From: Dactylosporangium sp. AC04546
Lineage (GTDB): Bacteria > Actinomycetota > Actinomycetes > Mycobacteriales > Micromonosporaceae
DNA length: 35,031 nt
NCBI RefSeq assembly: GCF_022095675.1
Contig: NZ_JAHYSG010000122.1
Span: 1 to 35,031 of the forward strand
Reading direction: 5' to 3'
Shown: positions 7,174 to 15,030 of the stretch, piece by piece
How the letters are laid out: each line of letters starts with the position of its first letter
Position numbering within the stretch: the stretch's first letter is position 1
Notes under the pieces: generated by a model
Seen by the model: only the letters and a program-made list of their open reading frames with translations
The model's database searches: none
What the model was told of the DNA's origin: nothing
Made by a program: the position numbers and the translations under genes

Positions 7174-7961
7174 GACTGCTCCTCGGATTGATGGATCTCG
7201 ACACCGGCGGCCCGCAGCGCGTCGAGGGTCTCGACGGCGGCGGGCGGGGCCGGAGTGGACAGGGCGTCCGTGACCAGGGCGTCGGCGGCGTCCAGCGGCC
7301 CGACCCGGGCGAAGGCCTGGACGCCGAGTTTCGTGGCGTCGGCGACGACGAGCGTGCGGCCGGCCCGGCGCAGGGCGGCCCGCTTCACGGCCGCGTCGTC
7401 GAGGTCGAACTCGGACCAGCCCAGGTCGTGGTGGACGGCGCCGATCGACATGACGAACGTGTCGAAGCGCAGCTGGTCGAGCGCGCTCAGCGCGAGAGGG
7501 CCGACCAGGCTGCGCTCGCCCGCCCTGGACTCGCCGCCGATGACGAGCAGCCGGATGCCGGGCTGGTCGGCCAGCCGCACCGCGGCCTGCAGGCTCAGCA
7601 CGGCGACCGTGAGCGGGGCGCGGGCCGGCAGGTGGGCGGCGAGCTCGGCGGTGGTGGTGCCGGCGTCGAGCAGGACCGTGCCGCCCGGCTCGATGAGCGC
7701 GGCGGCGGCCCGGGCCAGGCGGGCCTTGGTGCCGGACTGCCACTGCTCGCGGACGGTGAAGCCGGCCTGGTCGGCCGGCACGTCGAGGGCGACCGCACCG
7801 CCGCGGACCCGGCGCACGAGGCCCTGCTCCTGCAGCTGGTCGAGGTCGCGGCGGACGGTCATCTCGGAGACGCCGAGGCGCTCGGCGAGGTCGGCGAGGG
7901 AGAGGCGGCCGCTGCCGCGCACGAGGCGCAGGGTCAGGTCGAGACGGTCGGGTACGGGCAC
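7170..7961 (-). CDS. DeoR-family transcriptional regulator
   Basis: A 263-aa regulator. The N-terminal DeoR winged helix (about residues 5-57) has LADLAERLGVSEMTVRRDLD as its HTH and the RVRGGAV wing. The C-terminal DeoRC domain (about 75-235) is ribose-5-phosphate-isomerase-like, with the effector motif DAGTTTAELA and VVADATKLG. DeoR proteins usually sense a phosphorylated sugar and repress its catabolic genes. GTG 7961 gives the canonical N-terminus. It is coupled by ATGA overlap to the DUF4406 gene, suggesting the pair deals with a nucleoside or sugar phosphate. A perfect 6-bp-arm palindrome, AGGTAT-GTG-ATACCT (8007-8021), lies about 46 bp upstream and could be its operator. Confidence 0.9.
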   Translation of the reverse strand: MPVPDRLDLTLRLVRGSGRLSLADLAERLGVSEMTVRRDLDQLQEQGLVRRVRGGAVALDVPADQAGFTVREQWQSGTKARLARAAAALIEPGGTVLLDAGTTTAELAAHLPARAPLTVAVLSLQAAVRLADQPGIRLLVIGGESRAGERSLVGPLALSALDQLRFDTFVMSIGAVHHDLGWSEFDLDDAAVKRAALRRAGRTLVVADATKLGVQAFARVGPLDAADALVTDALSTPAPPAAVETLDALRAAGVEIHQSEEQS

Positions 7962-8004
7962 CCGCCGAATCTAACAGCCACTTGTGAGCTTTGAAAGATC
8001 GTTG

Positions 8005-9048
8005 TTAGGTATGTGATACCTCGCGCACCGGCGGCGCCTCGACGACCGGCTCGTGCCCGCGGCCACGGCGCAGGACCGCGTACGCCAGCAGGCCCAGCGG
8101 GATGATCATCCAGCACGACAGCAGGCGGTAGACCAGCATCGCGGCCGCGGCCGGGCCCTGGGCGGCACCGGCCGAGACCAGGCCCGCCAGCAGGGCGACC
8201 TCGACCACGCCGATGCCGCCGGGGCTGATCGGGACCTGCCGCACCAGCTGCACCGTGAGGTACACCGTGGCGAGTCTGACCAGGCTGACGTCGATGTCGA
8301 ACGCGGCGGCGGTGGCGGCCAGGCAGGCGAAGTCGAGGCCCCAGTTGACCGTGGCGTGGAGGAGCGACAGCACCCACGAGCTGCGTGGGAGCCGGCGCAG
8401 GTCGGCCACGGTGCGGCGCACCGCGGCCCGCGCGCCCTTCCCATGCGATTCGTCGTCGTCGACCTCATCCGCGGCGACCGCGCGCCGGGTGAGCAGAAAG
8501 TCGGCGCCGAACACCAGGGTCGCGATCACGAGCAGGCCGCAGACGAGGACGAGGGTGTCGGTGTTGCCGGTCGCGCCGCCCCGGGGAATCAGGACGACTC
8601 CGCCGTACATGAGCACCAGTGCGATGCCGGAGAGCACCGACGACAGCACGGCCACCGCGCCCGCGGTGCGGCGGCTCGCGCCGGCCGTGCGGAACTGGCG
8701 GAACGCGAAGCCGGCGGAGACCGCCGAACCGGCCGGCAGGCTGAACGAGATCGCCGAGCGGGTGAACGTCACGGCGAAGGCCCGCGGCACCGACATCGCC
8801 ACCCCGAAACCGGCGAGCAGGCGCCGCTGCTGGAGGGCGAAGTGCCGCAGGGACGTGAGCTCGGCCGCCGCCGCGAGCACCAGCCACCACGGGTGGGCCG
8901 AGGTCAGGGTGTCGAAGGTCTGCCCCGGGTCGGGCAGGTCGTCCCTGAGCGTGATCCCCGCCACAACGAGCACGAGGAGGAGCCCGGCGACGCGCAGCAC
9001 CCGCTTGCGGTTGGCCCCCATGCAATGAGGGTCCCATCTCCTGGTCAC
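8005..9048 (-). CDS. UPF0104/LPG-synthase-TM family membrane protein
   Basis: A polytopic membrane protein of 347 aa from GTG 9048, or 338 aa from ATG 9021 (MGANRKR); neither start has a convincing ribosome site. The family signature is VRQVPISPGGIGVVEVALL near residue 270. The domain corresponds to the flippase-like membrane half of MprF/LysX proteins (lysylphosphatidylglycerol synthetase TM region, YbhN type), and members are linked to lipid translocation. A charged loop rich in Asp (DEVDDDESHG) divides the helices. It lies upstream of deoR on the same strand with a 43-nt gap and diverges from ppk2. A full LysX fusion is encoded only about 2 kb away, but a functional link is inference. Confidence 0.85.
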   Translation of the reverse strand: MTRRWDPHCMGANRKRVLRVAGLLLVLVVAGITLRDDLPDPGQTFDTLTSAHPWWLVLAAAAELTSLRHFALQQRRLLAGFGVAMSVPRAFAVTFTRSAISFSLPAGSAVSAGFAFRQFRTAGASRRTAGAVAVLSSVLSGIALVLMYGGVVLIPRGGATGNTDTLVLVCGLLVIATLVFGADFLLTRRAVAADEVDDDESHGKGARAAVRRTVADLRRLPRSSWVLSLLHATVNWGLDFACLAATAAAFDIDVSLVRLATVYLTVQLVRQVPISPGGIGVVEVALLAGLVSAGAAQGPAAAAMLVYRLLSCWMIIPLGLLAYAVLRRGRGHEPVVEAPPVREVSHT

Positions 9049-9069
9049 CGTGCGCGCACGATCCTCAGC

Positions 9070-9084
9070 GGGAACTCAGTTCCC
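9070..9084. promoter_or_regulatory. Palindrome in UPF0104/PPK2 divergent gap
   Basis: GGGAACTCAGTTCCC has two perfect 7-bp arms around one base. It sits in the short gap between the divergent UPF0104 and ppk2 genes, 25 bp before the ppk2 ATG. It is well placed for a dimeric regulator, but no regulator can be assigned. Confidence 0.4.
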
Positions 9085-9108
9085 TGGATCACGTGTCACG
9101 CTGTTCGG

Positions 9109-9837
9109 ATGAAACGGCTTTCGCAGGTCGATCAGGGCGCGGTGCTGCCGAAGGACGAGGCGCAGCGGCGGCTGGAGGCGGCCCAGGAGCGGTTGCTGCG
9201 GCTCCGGCTGACGCTCGGCGGGCAGATCGGTGACCGGAAGCTGGGACCGCCGCTGTGCGTGGTGTTCGAAGGATGGGACGCGTCGGGCAAGGGCGGGTCG
9301 ATCAAGCGCCTGGTCGACCACCTCGACCCGCGCCACGTGCGGGTCTCCCAGTTCGCCGCCCCGACGTTCGACGAGAAACGGCACCACTTCCTCTGGCGGT
9401 TCTGGCCCGTGCTGCCGGGCTGGGGCGGCATGACGGTGCTCGACCGGTCCTGGTACGGGCGGGTCCTCGTCGAGCGGGTCGAGGGCTTCGCGACGCCGGA
9501 GCAGTGGAACCGCGCCTACGACGAGATCGTGGAGTTCGAGCGGACCCTCGCCGCCGAGGGCATGATCATGGTCAAGTTCTGGCTGCACATCTCCTCGAAG
9601 GAGCAGCTGCGGCGGTTCGAGAGCCGGGCGAACGACCCGCTGCGCTCGTGGAAGCTCACCGACGAGGACTGGCGCAACCGCAAGAAGCGCGGGGCGTACA
9701 AGGACGCGGTCGAGGACATGCTGGCCCGCACCGATCATCCGGTGGCGCCGTGGACGGTCGTCGCGGCCGACGACAAGGCGACCGCCCGGGTGGCCGTGGT
9801 CGAGGCGGTGTGCCGGGCGATCGAGGGGGCCGTTTGA
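9109..9837 (+). CDS. Polyphosphate kinase 2 family nucleotide kinase
   Basis: A 242-aa single-domain PPK2, which transfers phosphate between polyphosphate and nucleotides. The Walker A loop is EGWDASGKGGSIK (residues 54-66) and the Walker B region is VLDRSWYGR (D112). The lid module contains the conserved Arg/Lys-rich helix near RFESRANDPLRSWKLTDEDW. ATG 9109 gives the usual one-domain length. I cannot tell from sequence alone whether it acts mainly on AMP, ADP or GDP. A hemerythrin gene follows within 31 nt and may be co-transcribed, which would fit an energy or redox stress role. Confidence 0.9.
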   Translation: MKRLSQVDQGAVLPKDEAQRRLEAAQERLLRLRLTLGGQIGDRKLGPPLCVVFEGWDASGKGGSIKRLVDHLDPRHVRVSQFAAPTFDEKRHHFLWRFWPVLPGWGGMTVLDRSWYGRVLVERVEGFATPEQWNRAYDEIVEFERTLAAEGMIMVKFWLHISSKEQLRRFESRANDPLRSWKLTDEDWRNRKKRGAYKDAVEDMLARTDHPVAPWTVVAADDKATARVAVVEAVCRAIEGAV

Positions 9838-9867
9838 AATCCCGCCCACCGGGTGATGAGTGTCCGC

Positions 9868-10371
9868 ATGGACGACATCACCGCGCTGATCCTCGACGAC
9901 CACGCCGCGTTCCGGCGCGGGTTCGCGCGCCTCGATGACGCGCAGGGCGAGGAGCGGCTCGCCGCCGTCTGGGACGCGCTCGCCCTGCACCTGGACATCC
10001 ACGCCGAGGCGGAGGAGCGGATCCTGTACCCGCACCTGCTCAGGCAGCACTCCGACGTCGCGGCGGAGGAGACCGACGACGCCATCCGCGACCACAACAA
10101 GATCCGCGACGCGATCGAGGAGTCGAGGCGGCACGCGGTCGGCTCCGACCCCTGGTGGGCCGCGGTGTGGGAGGCTCGGAAGGAGAACACCGAGCACCTG
10201 GCCGAGGAGGAGGACGAGGTCCTGCCGGACTTCCGCAGGCATGCCGGGATGGAGCTGCGGCTGGAGCTCGGTGAGCGGTGGCTGACGTTCTACGGTGGGC
10301 ACCCGAGCGGCAAGGGGCTCACCTTCCAGGACAAGGATCCGCAACGGTACATCGAGAAATACAGCGAGTGA
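9868..10371 (+). CDS. Hemerythrin HHE-domain protein
   Basis: A 167-aa cytosolic protein with a four-helix HHE cation-binding bundle. The di-iron ligand segments visible are DDHAAFRR (helix 1), LDIHAEAEERILYP (helix 2), RDHNKIRD (helix 3) and ENTEHLAEEEDEVLP (helix 4). Such proteins bind non-haem diiron and sense or buffer O2, NO or iron. ATG 9868 (MDDITALILDDH) best matches the family N-terminus; GTG 9853 or ATG 9856 would add a few residues. A tail of about 40 residues follows the bundle (HPSGKGLTFQDKDPQRYIEKYSE region) and resembles a common actinobacterial extension. It follows ppk2 closely. Confidence 0.88.
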   Translation: MDDITALILDDHAAFRRGFARLDDAQGEERLAAVWDALALHLDIHAEAEERILYPHLLRQHSDVAAEETDDAIRDHNKIRDAIEESRRHAVGSDPWWAAVWEARKENTEHLAEEEDEVLPDFRRHAGMELRLELGERWLTFYGGHPSGKGLTFQDKDPQRYIEKYSE

Positions 10372-10445
10372 GCGGGCGCCACGTTCCGTAGGGGTCACCC
10401 GGCGGCGCCGGAAAACTGTCGCCCGCCTCGGGCATGATGAGGCGC

Positions 10446-11234
10446 GTGAGTAGCCGGTTGCGAGCGATCGCCAGCGACACCCTGACCATCGTCGACCGCG
10501 GATGGTATGACGGGCCCTCCGGCCGCGTCGACCTCGCGGACGATGTGGCCCGGGCGGTGGCCGGCACCCGGCTGCACCTGCCCGACGACCCCCTGGCGCC
10601 CGACCCGCCGGTGGCGGACACCGAGCTCACCGTCGAGGTCACGCAGGAGTCGACGCTCTGGGCGATCAGGCGGCTGGGCGGCCCGTTGGCGGTGCTGGTG
10701 TTCGCCTCGGCGCGCAACCCCGGCGGCGGCTTCCGCAACGGCGCGCAGGCGCAGGAGGAGAGCCTGGCCCGCGCCTCCGCGCTGTATCCCGCGCTGCTCG
10801 CCGCGCCCGGCTTCTACGAGCACCACCGGGCCGACCCCGACCTGACCTACAGCGACCGGGTCATCCACTCCCCCGCCGTGCCGGTGTTCCGGGGCGACCG
10901 CGGCGAGCCGTGGGCGCGGCCGGTGCCGGTATCGTTCCTGACCGCCGCCGCGCCCAACCGCGGCGCGATCGAGCGCAACCAGCCCGACCGGCTCGCCGCC
11001 GTGCCCGACGCGCTGTTCCGGCGGGCCGGGCGGGTGCTCGACGTCGCGCAGCTGCACGGGCACCGGCGGCTCGTCCTCGGCGCGTGGGGCTGCGGCGTGT
11101 TCCGCAACGACCCGGCGACCGTCGCCCGCGCCTTCGCCGAGCAGCTCAAGACGCCGCGCGGGTTCACGCACGTCACGTTCGCCGTGCTCGACGCGGCGAC
11201 GTTCGCCGTCTTCGACCGGGAGGTGCCGCGATGA
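10446..11234 (+). CDS. PARG-like macrodomain hydrolase (TIGR02452)
   Basis: A 262-aa protein of the microbial poly(ADP-ribose) glycohydrolase-like family (TIGR02452/DUF2263). The catalytic signature GGG-x7-QEE is present as GGGFRNGAQAQEE, including the two adjacent glutamates that cleave the ribose-ribose or ribose-protein bond in PARG. The macrodomain fold ends with the GAWGCGVFRNDP segment lining the ADP-ribose site. GTG 10446 (MSSRLRAIASDT) matches the usual N-terminus; ATG 10434 would add four residues. The stop overlaps the lysX start as ATGA, so the two proteins are made from one message in coupled fashion. It probably removes ADP-ribose from proteins or nucleic acid. Confidence 0.87.
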   Translation: MSSRLRAIASDTLTIVDRGWYDGPSGRVDLADDVARAVAGTRLHLPDDPLAPDPPVADTELTVEVTQESTLWAIRRLGGPLAVLVFASARNPGGGFRNGAQAQEESLARASALYPALLAAPGFYEHHRADPDLTYSDRVIHSPAVPVFRGDRGEPWARPVPVSFLTAAAPNRGAIERNQPDRLAAVPDALFRRAGRVLDVAQLHGHRRLVLGAWGCGVFRNDPATVARAFAEQLKTPRGFTHVTFAVLDAATFAVFDREVPR

Positions 11235-14200
11235 CGGCACCGTCGGGGCTGGCGCGGGTGCGGCGGCGCGTGCCGGACTGGTATTCGGCGGGGCTGCTCA
11301 TCGTGGCCGCGTTGAGCGCGGTGGCCGCCGTCAGCGCCGCCCTCGGCGCCCGGACGCATCCGGTCCGGGCGACCATCGACGCGCTGCTCGTGCCGGCGCC
11401 GGCCAACCTCGGCTACGCGGCGCTGCTCGTCACGCTCGCCGCCGGCGTGCACAACCGCAAGCACATCACGTTCTGGCTGCTCGCCATCTTCTTCGGGCTC
11501 CAGGCGCTGTATGACGCGTTCGTGCTGCTCGACGTCGGCGAGCGCGGCGCCGAGGCCCGCGAGCTGCGGCTGCCCTTCCACGGGGTCGGGGCGGCGCTGA
11601 CCAACGTCGTCGTGACCGCGGTGCTGCTCGCGCTGCTGTGGCTGGCCCGCGGCGAGTTCCGGGCCAAGGTCCAGCGGGCCAGCCTGCCGAAGTCGCTCGC
11701 CACCCTGGCCGGGCTGCTGGCCGCGTTCACCGTCGCCGGGTGGGGGCTCGTCGAGCTGTTCCCGGGCTCGGTGCCGGCCGGGGCGGGCCGGCTGCTGTAC
11801 AGCGGCCGCATCGTCCTCGGCGGGGCGTTCGCCTTCGACATCGGCCGGCACGGGCGGGCGCCCGGCTGGGTCAACCTGGTCCTCGGCGCGTTCGGCGCGA
11901 TCGCGCTGTTCACCGCCCTCTTCGTGCTGCTGCGCTCGCAGCGGGTCATCGCCTCGCTCGACGTCGAGGAGGAGCGGCGCGTCCGCGAGCTGCTCGCGAC
12001 CGACGGGCGGCGGGACTCGCTGGGATACTTCGCGACGCGGCGCGACAAGGAGGTCATCTTCTCGCCGACGGGGCGGGCCGCGGTGACCTACCGCGTGGTG
12101 TTCGGGGTGTCGCTGGCCAGCGGCGACCCGCTCGGCGAGCCCGACGCGTGGCCGCCGGCGATCGAGGCCTGGCTGCGCGAGGCCCGGGAGTATGCGTGGA
12201 GCCCCGCCGTCATGGGCGCGAGCGAGGAGGGCGCGACCGCGTTCGCCCGGGCCGGCCTGCGGGTCATCGAGCTCGGCGACGAGGCGATCCTGCACGTGCG
12301 CGACTTCGACCTCGACGGGCCCCAGCTGCGGCAGGTCCGGCAGGCGGTGCGGCGGGTCGAGCGGGCCGGCTACACGGTGCGCATCCGGCGGCACTCGGAG
12401 ATCGGCGCCGCCGAGATGGCGAGGATCATCGAGCTGGCCGCGCGCTGGCGGGACACCGAGACCGAGCGCGGGTTCTCGATGGCGCTCGGCCGGCTCGGCG
12501 ACCCCAACGACGGCCAGTGCGTGCTGGTCGAGGCCCACGACCGCGACGGGCGGGAGGTGGCGCTGCTGTCGTTCGCGCCGTGGGGCCCCGACGGGCTGTC
12601 GCTCGACCTGATGCGGCGCGACCGCAGCTCCGACAACGGCCTGATCGAGTACATGGTGGCCGCGCTCATGCGGGAGTCGCCGCGGCTCGGCGTCGAGCGG
12701 GTGTCGCTGAACTTCGCGGTGTTCCGGGCGGTCTTCGAGGAGGGCGCGCGGATCGGTGCCGGGCCGGTGCTGCGGCTGTGGCGCACGCTGCTGCTGTTCG
12801 CGTCGCGGTGGTTCCAGCTGGAGTCGCTGTACCGCTCGAACGTGAAGTACCACCCGCAGTGGCTGCCGCGGTTCCTGTGCTTCGAGGACGTGCGGGACCT
12901 CGCCAAGGTGGGGCTCGCGTCCGGCGTCGCCGAGGGGTTCGTCATCGTGCCGCGGCTGCGGACCCTGCTGCGGAGGGGCACGACCGCGGGCGCCGGCACG
13001 GAGCAGTACCGGGAGCTGATCACCACCGCCGCCCCCGGCGAGGAGGCCGAGGCCGCGCCCACACGGGCGGAGCCACGCCGCCCCGAGCAGGTCCGGATCC
13101 GGCTGGCGAAGACGGCGGCGCTGCGGGCCGCGGGCATCGAGCCGTATCCGCCGGGGTTCGGCCGCACCGACACGATCGCCGCCGTCCGGGCCGCCCACGA
13201 CGGGCTGGCGCCGGACACCCGCACCGGCGACCGGGTCGCCGTCGCCGGGCGGGTCGTGCGGCTGCGCGACCACGGCGCGCTGTGCTTCGCCACCCTACGC
13301 GACTGGACCGGCGACCTGCAGGTGCTCGTCACGTCGTCGCCGGCCTCGTCCCCGGACTTCGCCGCGACCGTCGACCTCGGCGACCACGTCGGGGTCGTCG
13401 GCGAGGTGGGCACGTCGAAGCGGGGCGAGCTGACCGTCTTCGCCGAGACCTGGCAGCTCACCGCCAAGTGCCTGCGGCCGCTGCCCGACAAGCACAAGGG
13501 CATGGCCGACGCGGAGGCGCTGGTCCGCCAGCGGCACGTCGACCTCATCGTCAACCAGTCGGCCCGCGACATGGTGCGGACCCGGTCGGCGGTGAGCTTC
13601 GCCCTGCGCCGCGCCCTGCACGGGCGGGGCTTCGTCGAGGTGGAGACGCCGGTGCTCCAGCCGGTGCACGGCGGGGCCAACGCGCGGCCGTTCGTCACCC
13701 ACAGCAACGCCTACGACATGCGCCTCTACCTGCGCATCGCCCCGGAGCTGTACCTCAAGCGCCTCGCTGTCGGCGGCGTCGAGAAGGTCTTCGAGATCGG
13801 CCGCAACTTCCGCAACGAGGGCGTCGACGCGACGCACAACCCCGAGTTCACGATGCTCGAGGCGTACGAGGCGTATGGCGACTACACCACGATGCGGGAG
13901 CTCGTCCGGGAGCTGATCCTGGCCGCGGCCGGCGACTCGCCCGTGCTGCGCCGCTCCCCCGAGTCCGCCGACTCCCCCGAGCAGGTCGTCGACCTGCGGG
14001 ACGAGTGGCCGGTCGTGCCGGTGTACACGGCGGTGACCTCGGCCGTCGCATCCACCCTGCCGGGCACGTCGATCACGCCCGACTCGTCCGTCGCCGACCT
14101 GCGGGCGGTCGCCGACCGGCTCGGCATCGCGTGGCAGGAGGCGTGGACGCACGGGCAGCTGGTCCTGGAGCTGTATGAGCACCTGGTCGAGGGCACGACG

Positions 14201-14575
14201 GTCCGCCCGACGTTCTACACGGACTTCCCGGTCGACGTGTCGCCGCTGACCCGCCAGCACCGCGCCGACCCGCGGCTGGCCGAGCGGTGGGACCTGGTGG
14301 CGTTCGGCATGGAGCTCGGCACCGCGTACACGGAGCTGGTCGACCCGGTGGAGCTGCGGGCCCGGCTGACCGCGCAGTCGCTGCGGGCCGCGGCGGGCGA
14401 CCCGGAGGCGATGGAGCTCGACGAGGACTTCCTGGACGCGTTCGAGTTCGCCATGCCGCCCAGCGGCGGCCTGGGCCTGGGCGTCGACCGCCTGGTCATG
14501 CTGCTGACGGGCCGCTCGATCCGCGAGACCCTGCCGTTCCCACTGGTCCGCACATCACGCGGCGGCCGCCCCTGA
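11231..14575 (+). CDS. lysX: LysX: lysylphosphatidylglycerol synthase/lysyl-tRNA synthetase fusion
   Basis: A 1114-aa bifunctional enzyme. Residues 1-240 hold about six or seven membrane helices. Residues about 250-590 are the DUF2156/GNAT-like aminoacyltransferase domain (FAPWGPDGLSLDLMRRD). Residues about 665-750 are an OB fold that binds the tRNA anticodon, and 770-1110 are a class II LysRS core with motif 2 GRNFRNEGVDATHNPEF (near 856) and motif 3 GLGLGVDRLVMLL (near 1080). As in mycobacterial LysX (about 1170 aa), it should charge tRNA-Lys and transfer lysine to phosphatidylglycerol, making the membrane more positive and resistant to cationic peptides. ATG 11231 overlaps the PARG-like gene stop, an unusual partner. 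Length is near normal and no key motif is missing. Confidence 0.93.
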   Translation: MTAPSGLARVRRRVPDWYSAGLLIVAALSAVAAVSAALGARTHPVRATIDALLVPAPANLGYAALLVTLAAGVHNRKHITFWLLAIFFGLQALYDAFVLLDVGERGAEARELRLPFHGVGAALTNVVVTAVLLALLWLARGEFRAKVQRASLPKSLATLAGLLAAFTVAGWGLVELFPGSVPAGAGRLLYSGRIVLGGAFAFDIGRHGRAPGWVNLVLGAFGAIALFTALFVLLRSQRVIASLDVEEERRVRELLATDGRRDSLGYFATRRDKEVIFSPTGRAAVTYRVVFGVSLASGDPLGEPDAWPPAIEAWLREAREYAWSPAVMGASEEGATAFARAGLRVIELGDEAILHVRDFDLDGPQLRQVRQAVRRVERAGYTVRIRRHSEIGAAEMARIIELAARWRDTETERGFSMALGRLGDPNDGQCVLVEAHDRDGREVALLSFAPWGPDGLSLDLMRRDRSSDNGLIEYMVAALMRESPRLGVERVSLNFAVFRAVFEEGARIGAGPVLRLWRTLLLFASRWFQLESLYRSNVKYHPQWLPRFLCFEDVRDLAKVGLASGVAEGFVIVPRLRTLLRRGTTAGAGTEQYRELITTAAPGEEAEAAPTRAEPRRPEQVRIRLAKTAALRAAGIEPYPPGFGRTDTIAAVRAAHDGLAPDTRTGDRVAVAGRVVRLRDHGALCFATLRDWTGDLQVLVTSSPASSPDFAATVDLGDHVGVVGEVGTSKRGELTVFAETWQLTAKCLRPLPDKHKGMADAEALVRQRHVDLIVNQSARDMVRTRSAVSFALRRALHGRGFVEVETPVLQPVHGGANARPFVTHSNAYDMRLYLRIAPELYLKRLAVGGVEKVFEIGRNFRNEGVDATHNPEFTMLEAYEAYGDYTTMRELVRELILAAAGDSPVLRRSPESADSPEQVVDLRDEWPVVPVYTAVTSAVASTLPGTSITPDSSVADLRAVADRLGIAWQEAWTHGQLVLELYEHLVEGTTVRPTFYTDFPVDVSPLTRQHRADPRLAERWDLVAFGMELGTAYTELVDPVELRARLTAQSLRAAAGDPEAMELDEDFLDAFEFAMPPSGGLGLGVDRLVMLLTGRSIRETLPFPLVRTSRGGRP

Positions 14576-15030
14576 CCACCCCACCCGCCGCACGACCGAC
14601 CTCGCCACTAACGCAGACGCACGCCCCGCGGCCCGCCTCGCCACCCGCTTCGGCGTAGGTCCCATCGCCGGCCTCGCAGCCCACGGCGGCGCCAGTCCCG
14701 TGGCCCGTTGTGCTGCCCGTTCCCGCTGGCTCGGCGCGAATCGGTCGGTCGACCGACCTGACAGGCCGTGCTGCGCCCGTGGCAAGCCTGCCGGAGGTTC
14801 GGTCGGTCGACCGACCTGACGCCCCGCGGGCGCATCGAGCTGGCGTGGGGTTCGGTCGGTCGACCGACTGACGCGCCCCGCTTGCTCGTCACCCTCCGGC
14901 TGTGCGTTTCATGGCCATCGTGCGGGATGGTTGGGATGAATCAGCCGATATAGGCGTGTGGGGATTGACGAACGGTGGGAATCGGGAGGAGAACATATTT
15001 GGGGGAACGTAGAGGGGAAAAGCATCCTGA
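14576..15030. other. Gene-free stretch after lysX
   Basis: No open frame here shows recognisable protein features; the long minus-strand frame across it is just a translation of the repeats. It holds three palindromic repeats (14743-14869). From about 14940 it becomes less GC-rich, and TTGACG at 14965-14970 suggests a -35 for the gene at 15031, though no well-spaced -10 is clear. Confidence 0.6.
14743..14869. repeat. Three copies of a 16-bp palindrome
   Basis: GGTCGGTCGACCGACC occurs at 14743-14758 and 14801-14816, and with one terminal change (final C to T) at 14854-14869. Start-to-start distances are 58 and 53 bp. Each copy is preceded by TC and soon followed by TGAC, so the conserved unit is about 22-24 bp. 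The spacers are GC-rich and not obviously related. It could be a multi-dimer operator for the gene at 15031, a REP-like hairpin series or a protein-loading site. Confidence 0.85.

Noticed and set aside
7174..7743. N-terminal extension of the DUF4406 frame to 307 aa
   Set aside because: The extra part is Arg/Pro-rich and lies out of frame over DeoR coding sequence; the ATGA overlap at 7173 gives a normal family start.
10372..10426. Inverted repeat GCGGGCG/CGCCCGC between hemerythrin and PARG genes
   Set aside because: Seven-bp arms 41 nt apart are expected by chance at this GC content; not called as a terminator.
14743..14869. Possible CRISPR array
   Set aside because: Only three units, the repeat is a full palindrome of 16 bp, spacers are uneven and there are no cas genes.
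14608..14892. A 94-aa minus-strand frame across the palindrome triplet
   Set aside because: Its repeated VGRPT/VDRPN segments are just the translated DNA repeats; no ribosome site or recognisable domain.
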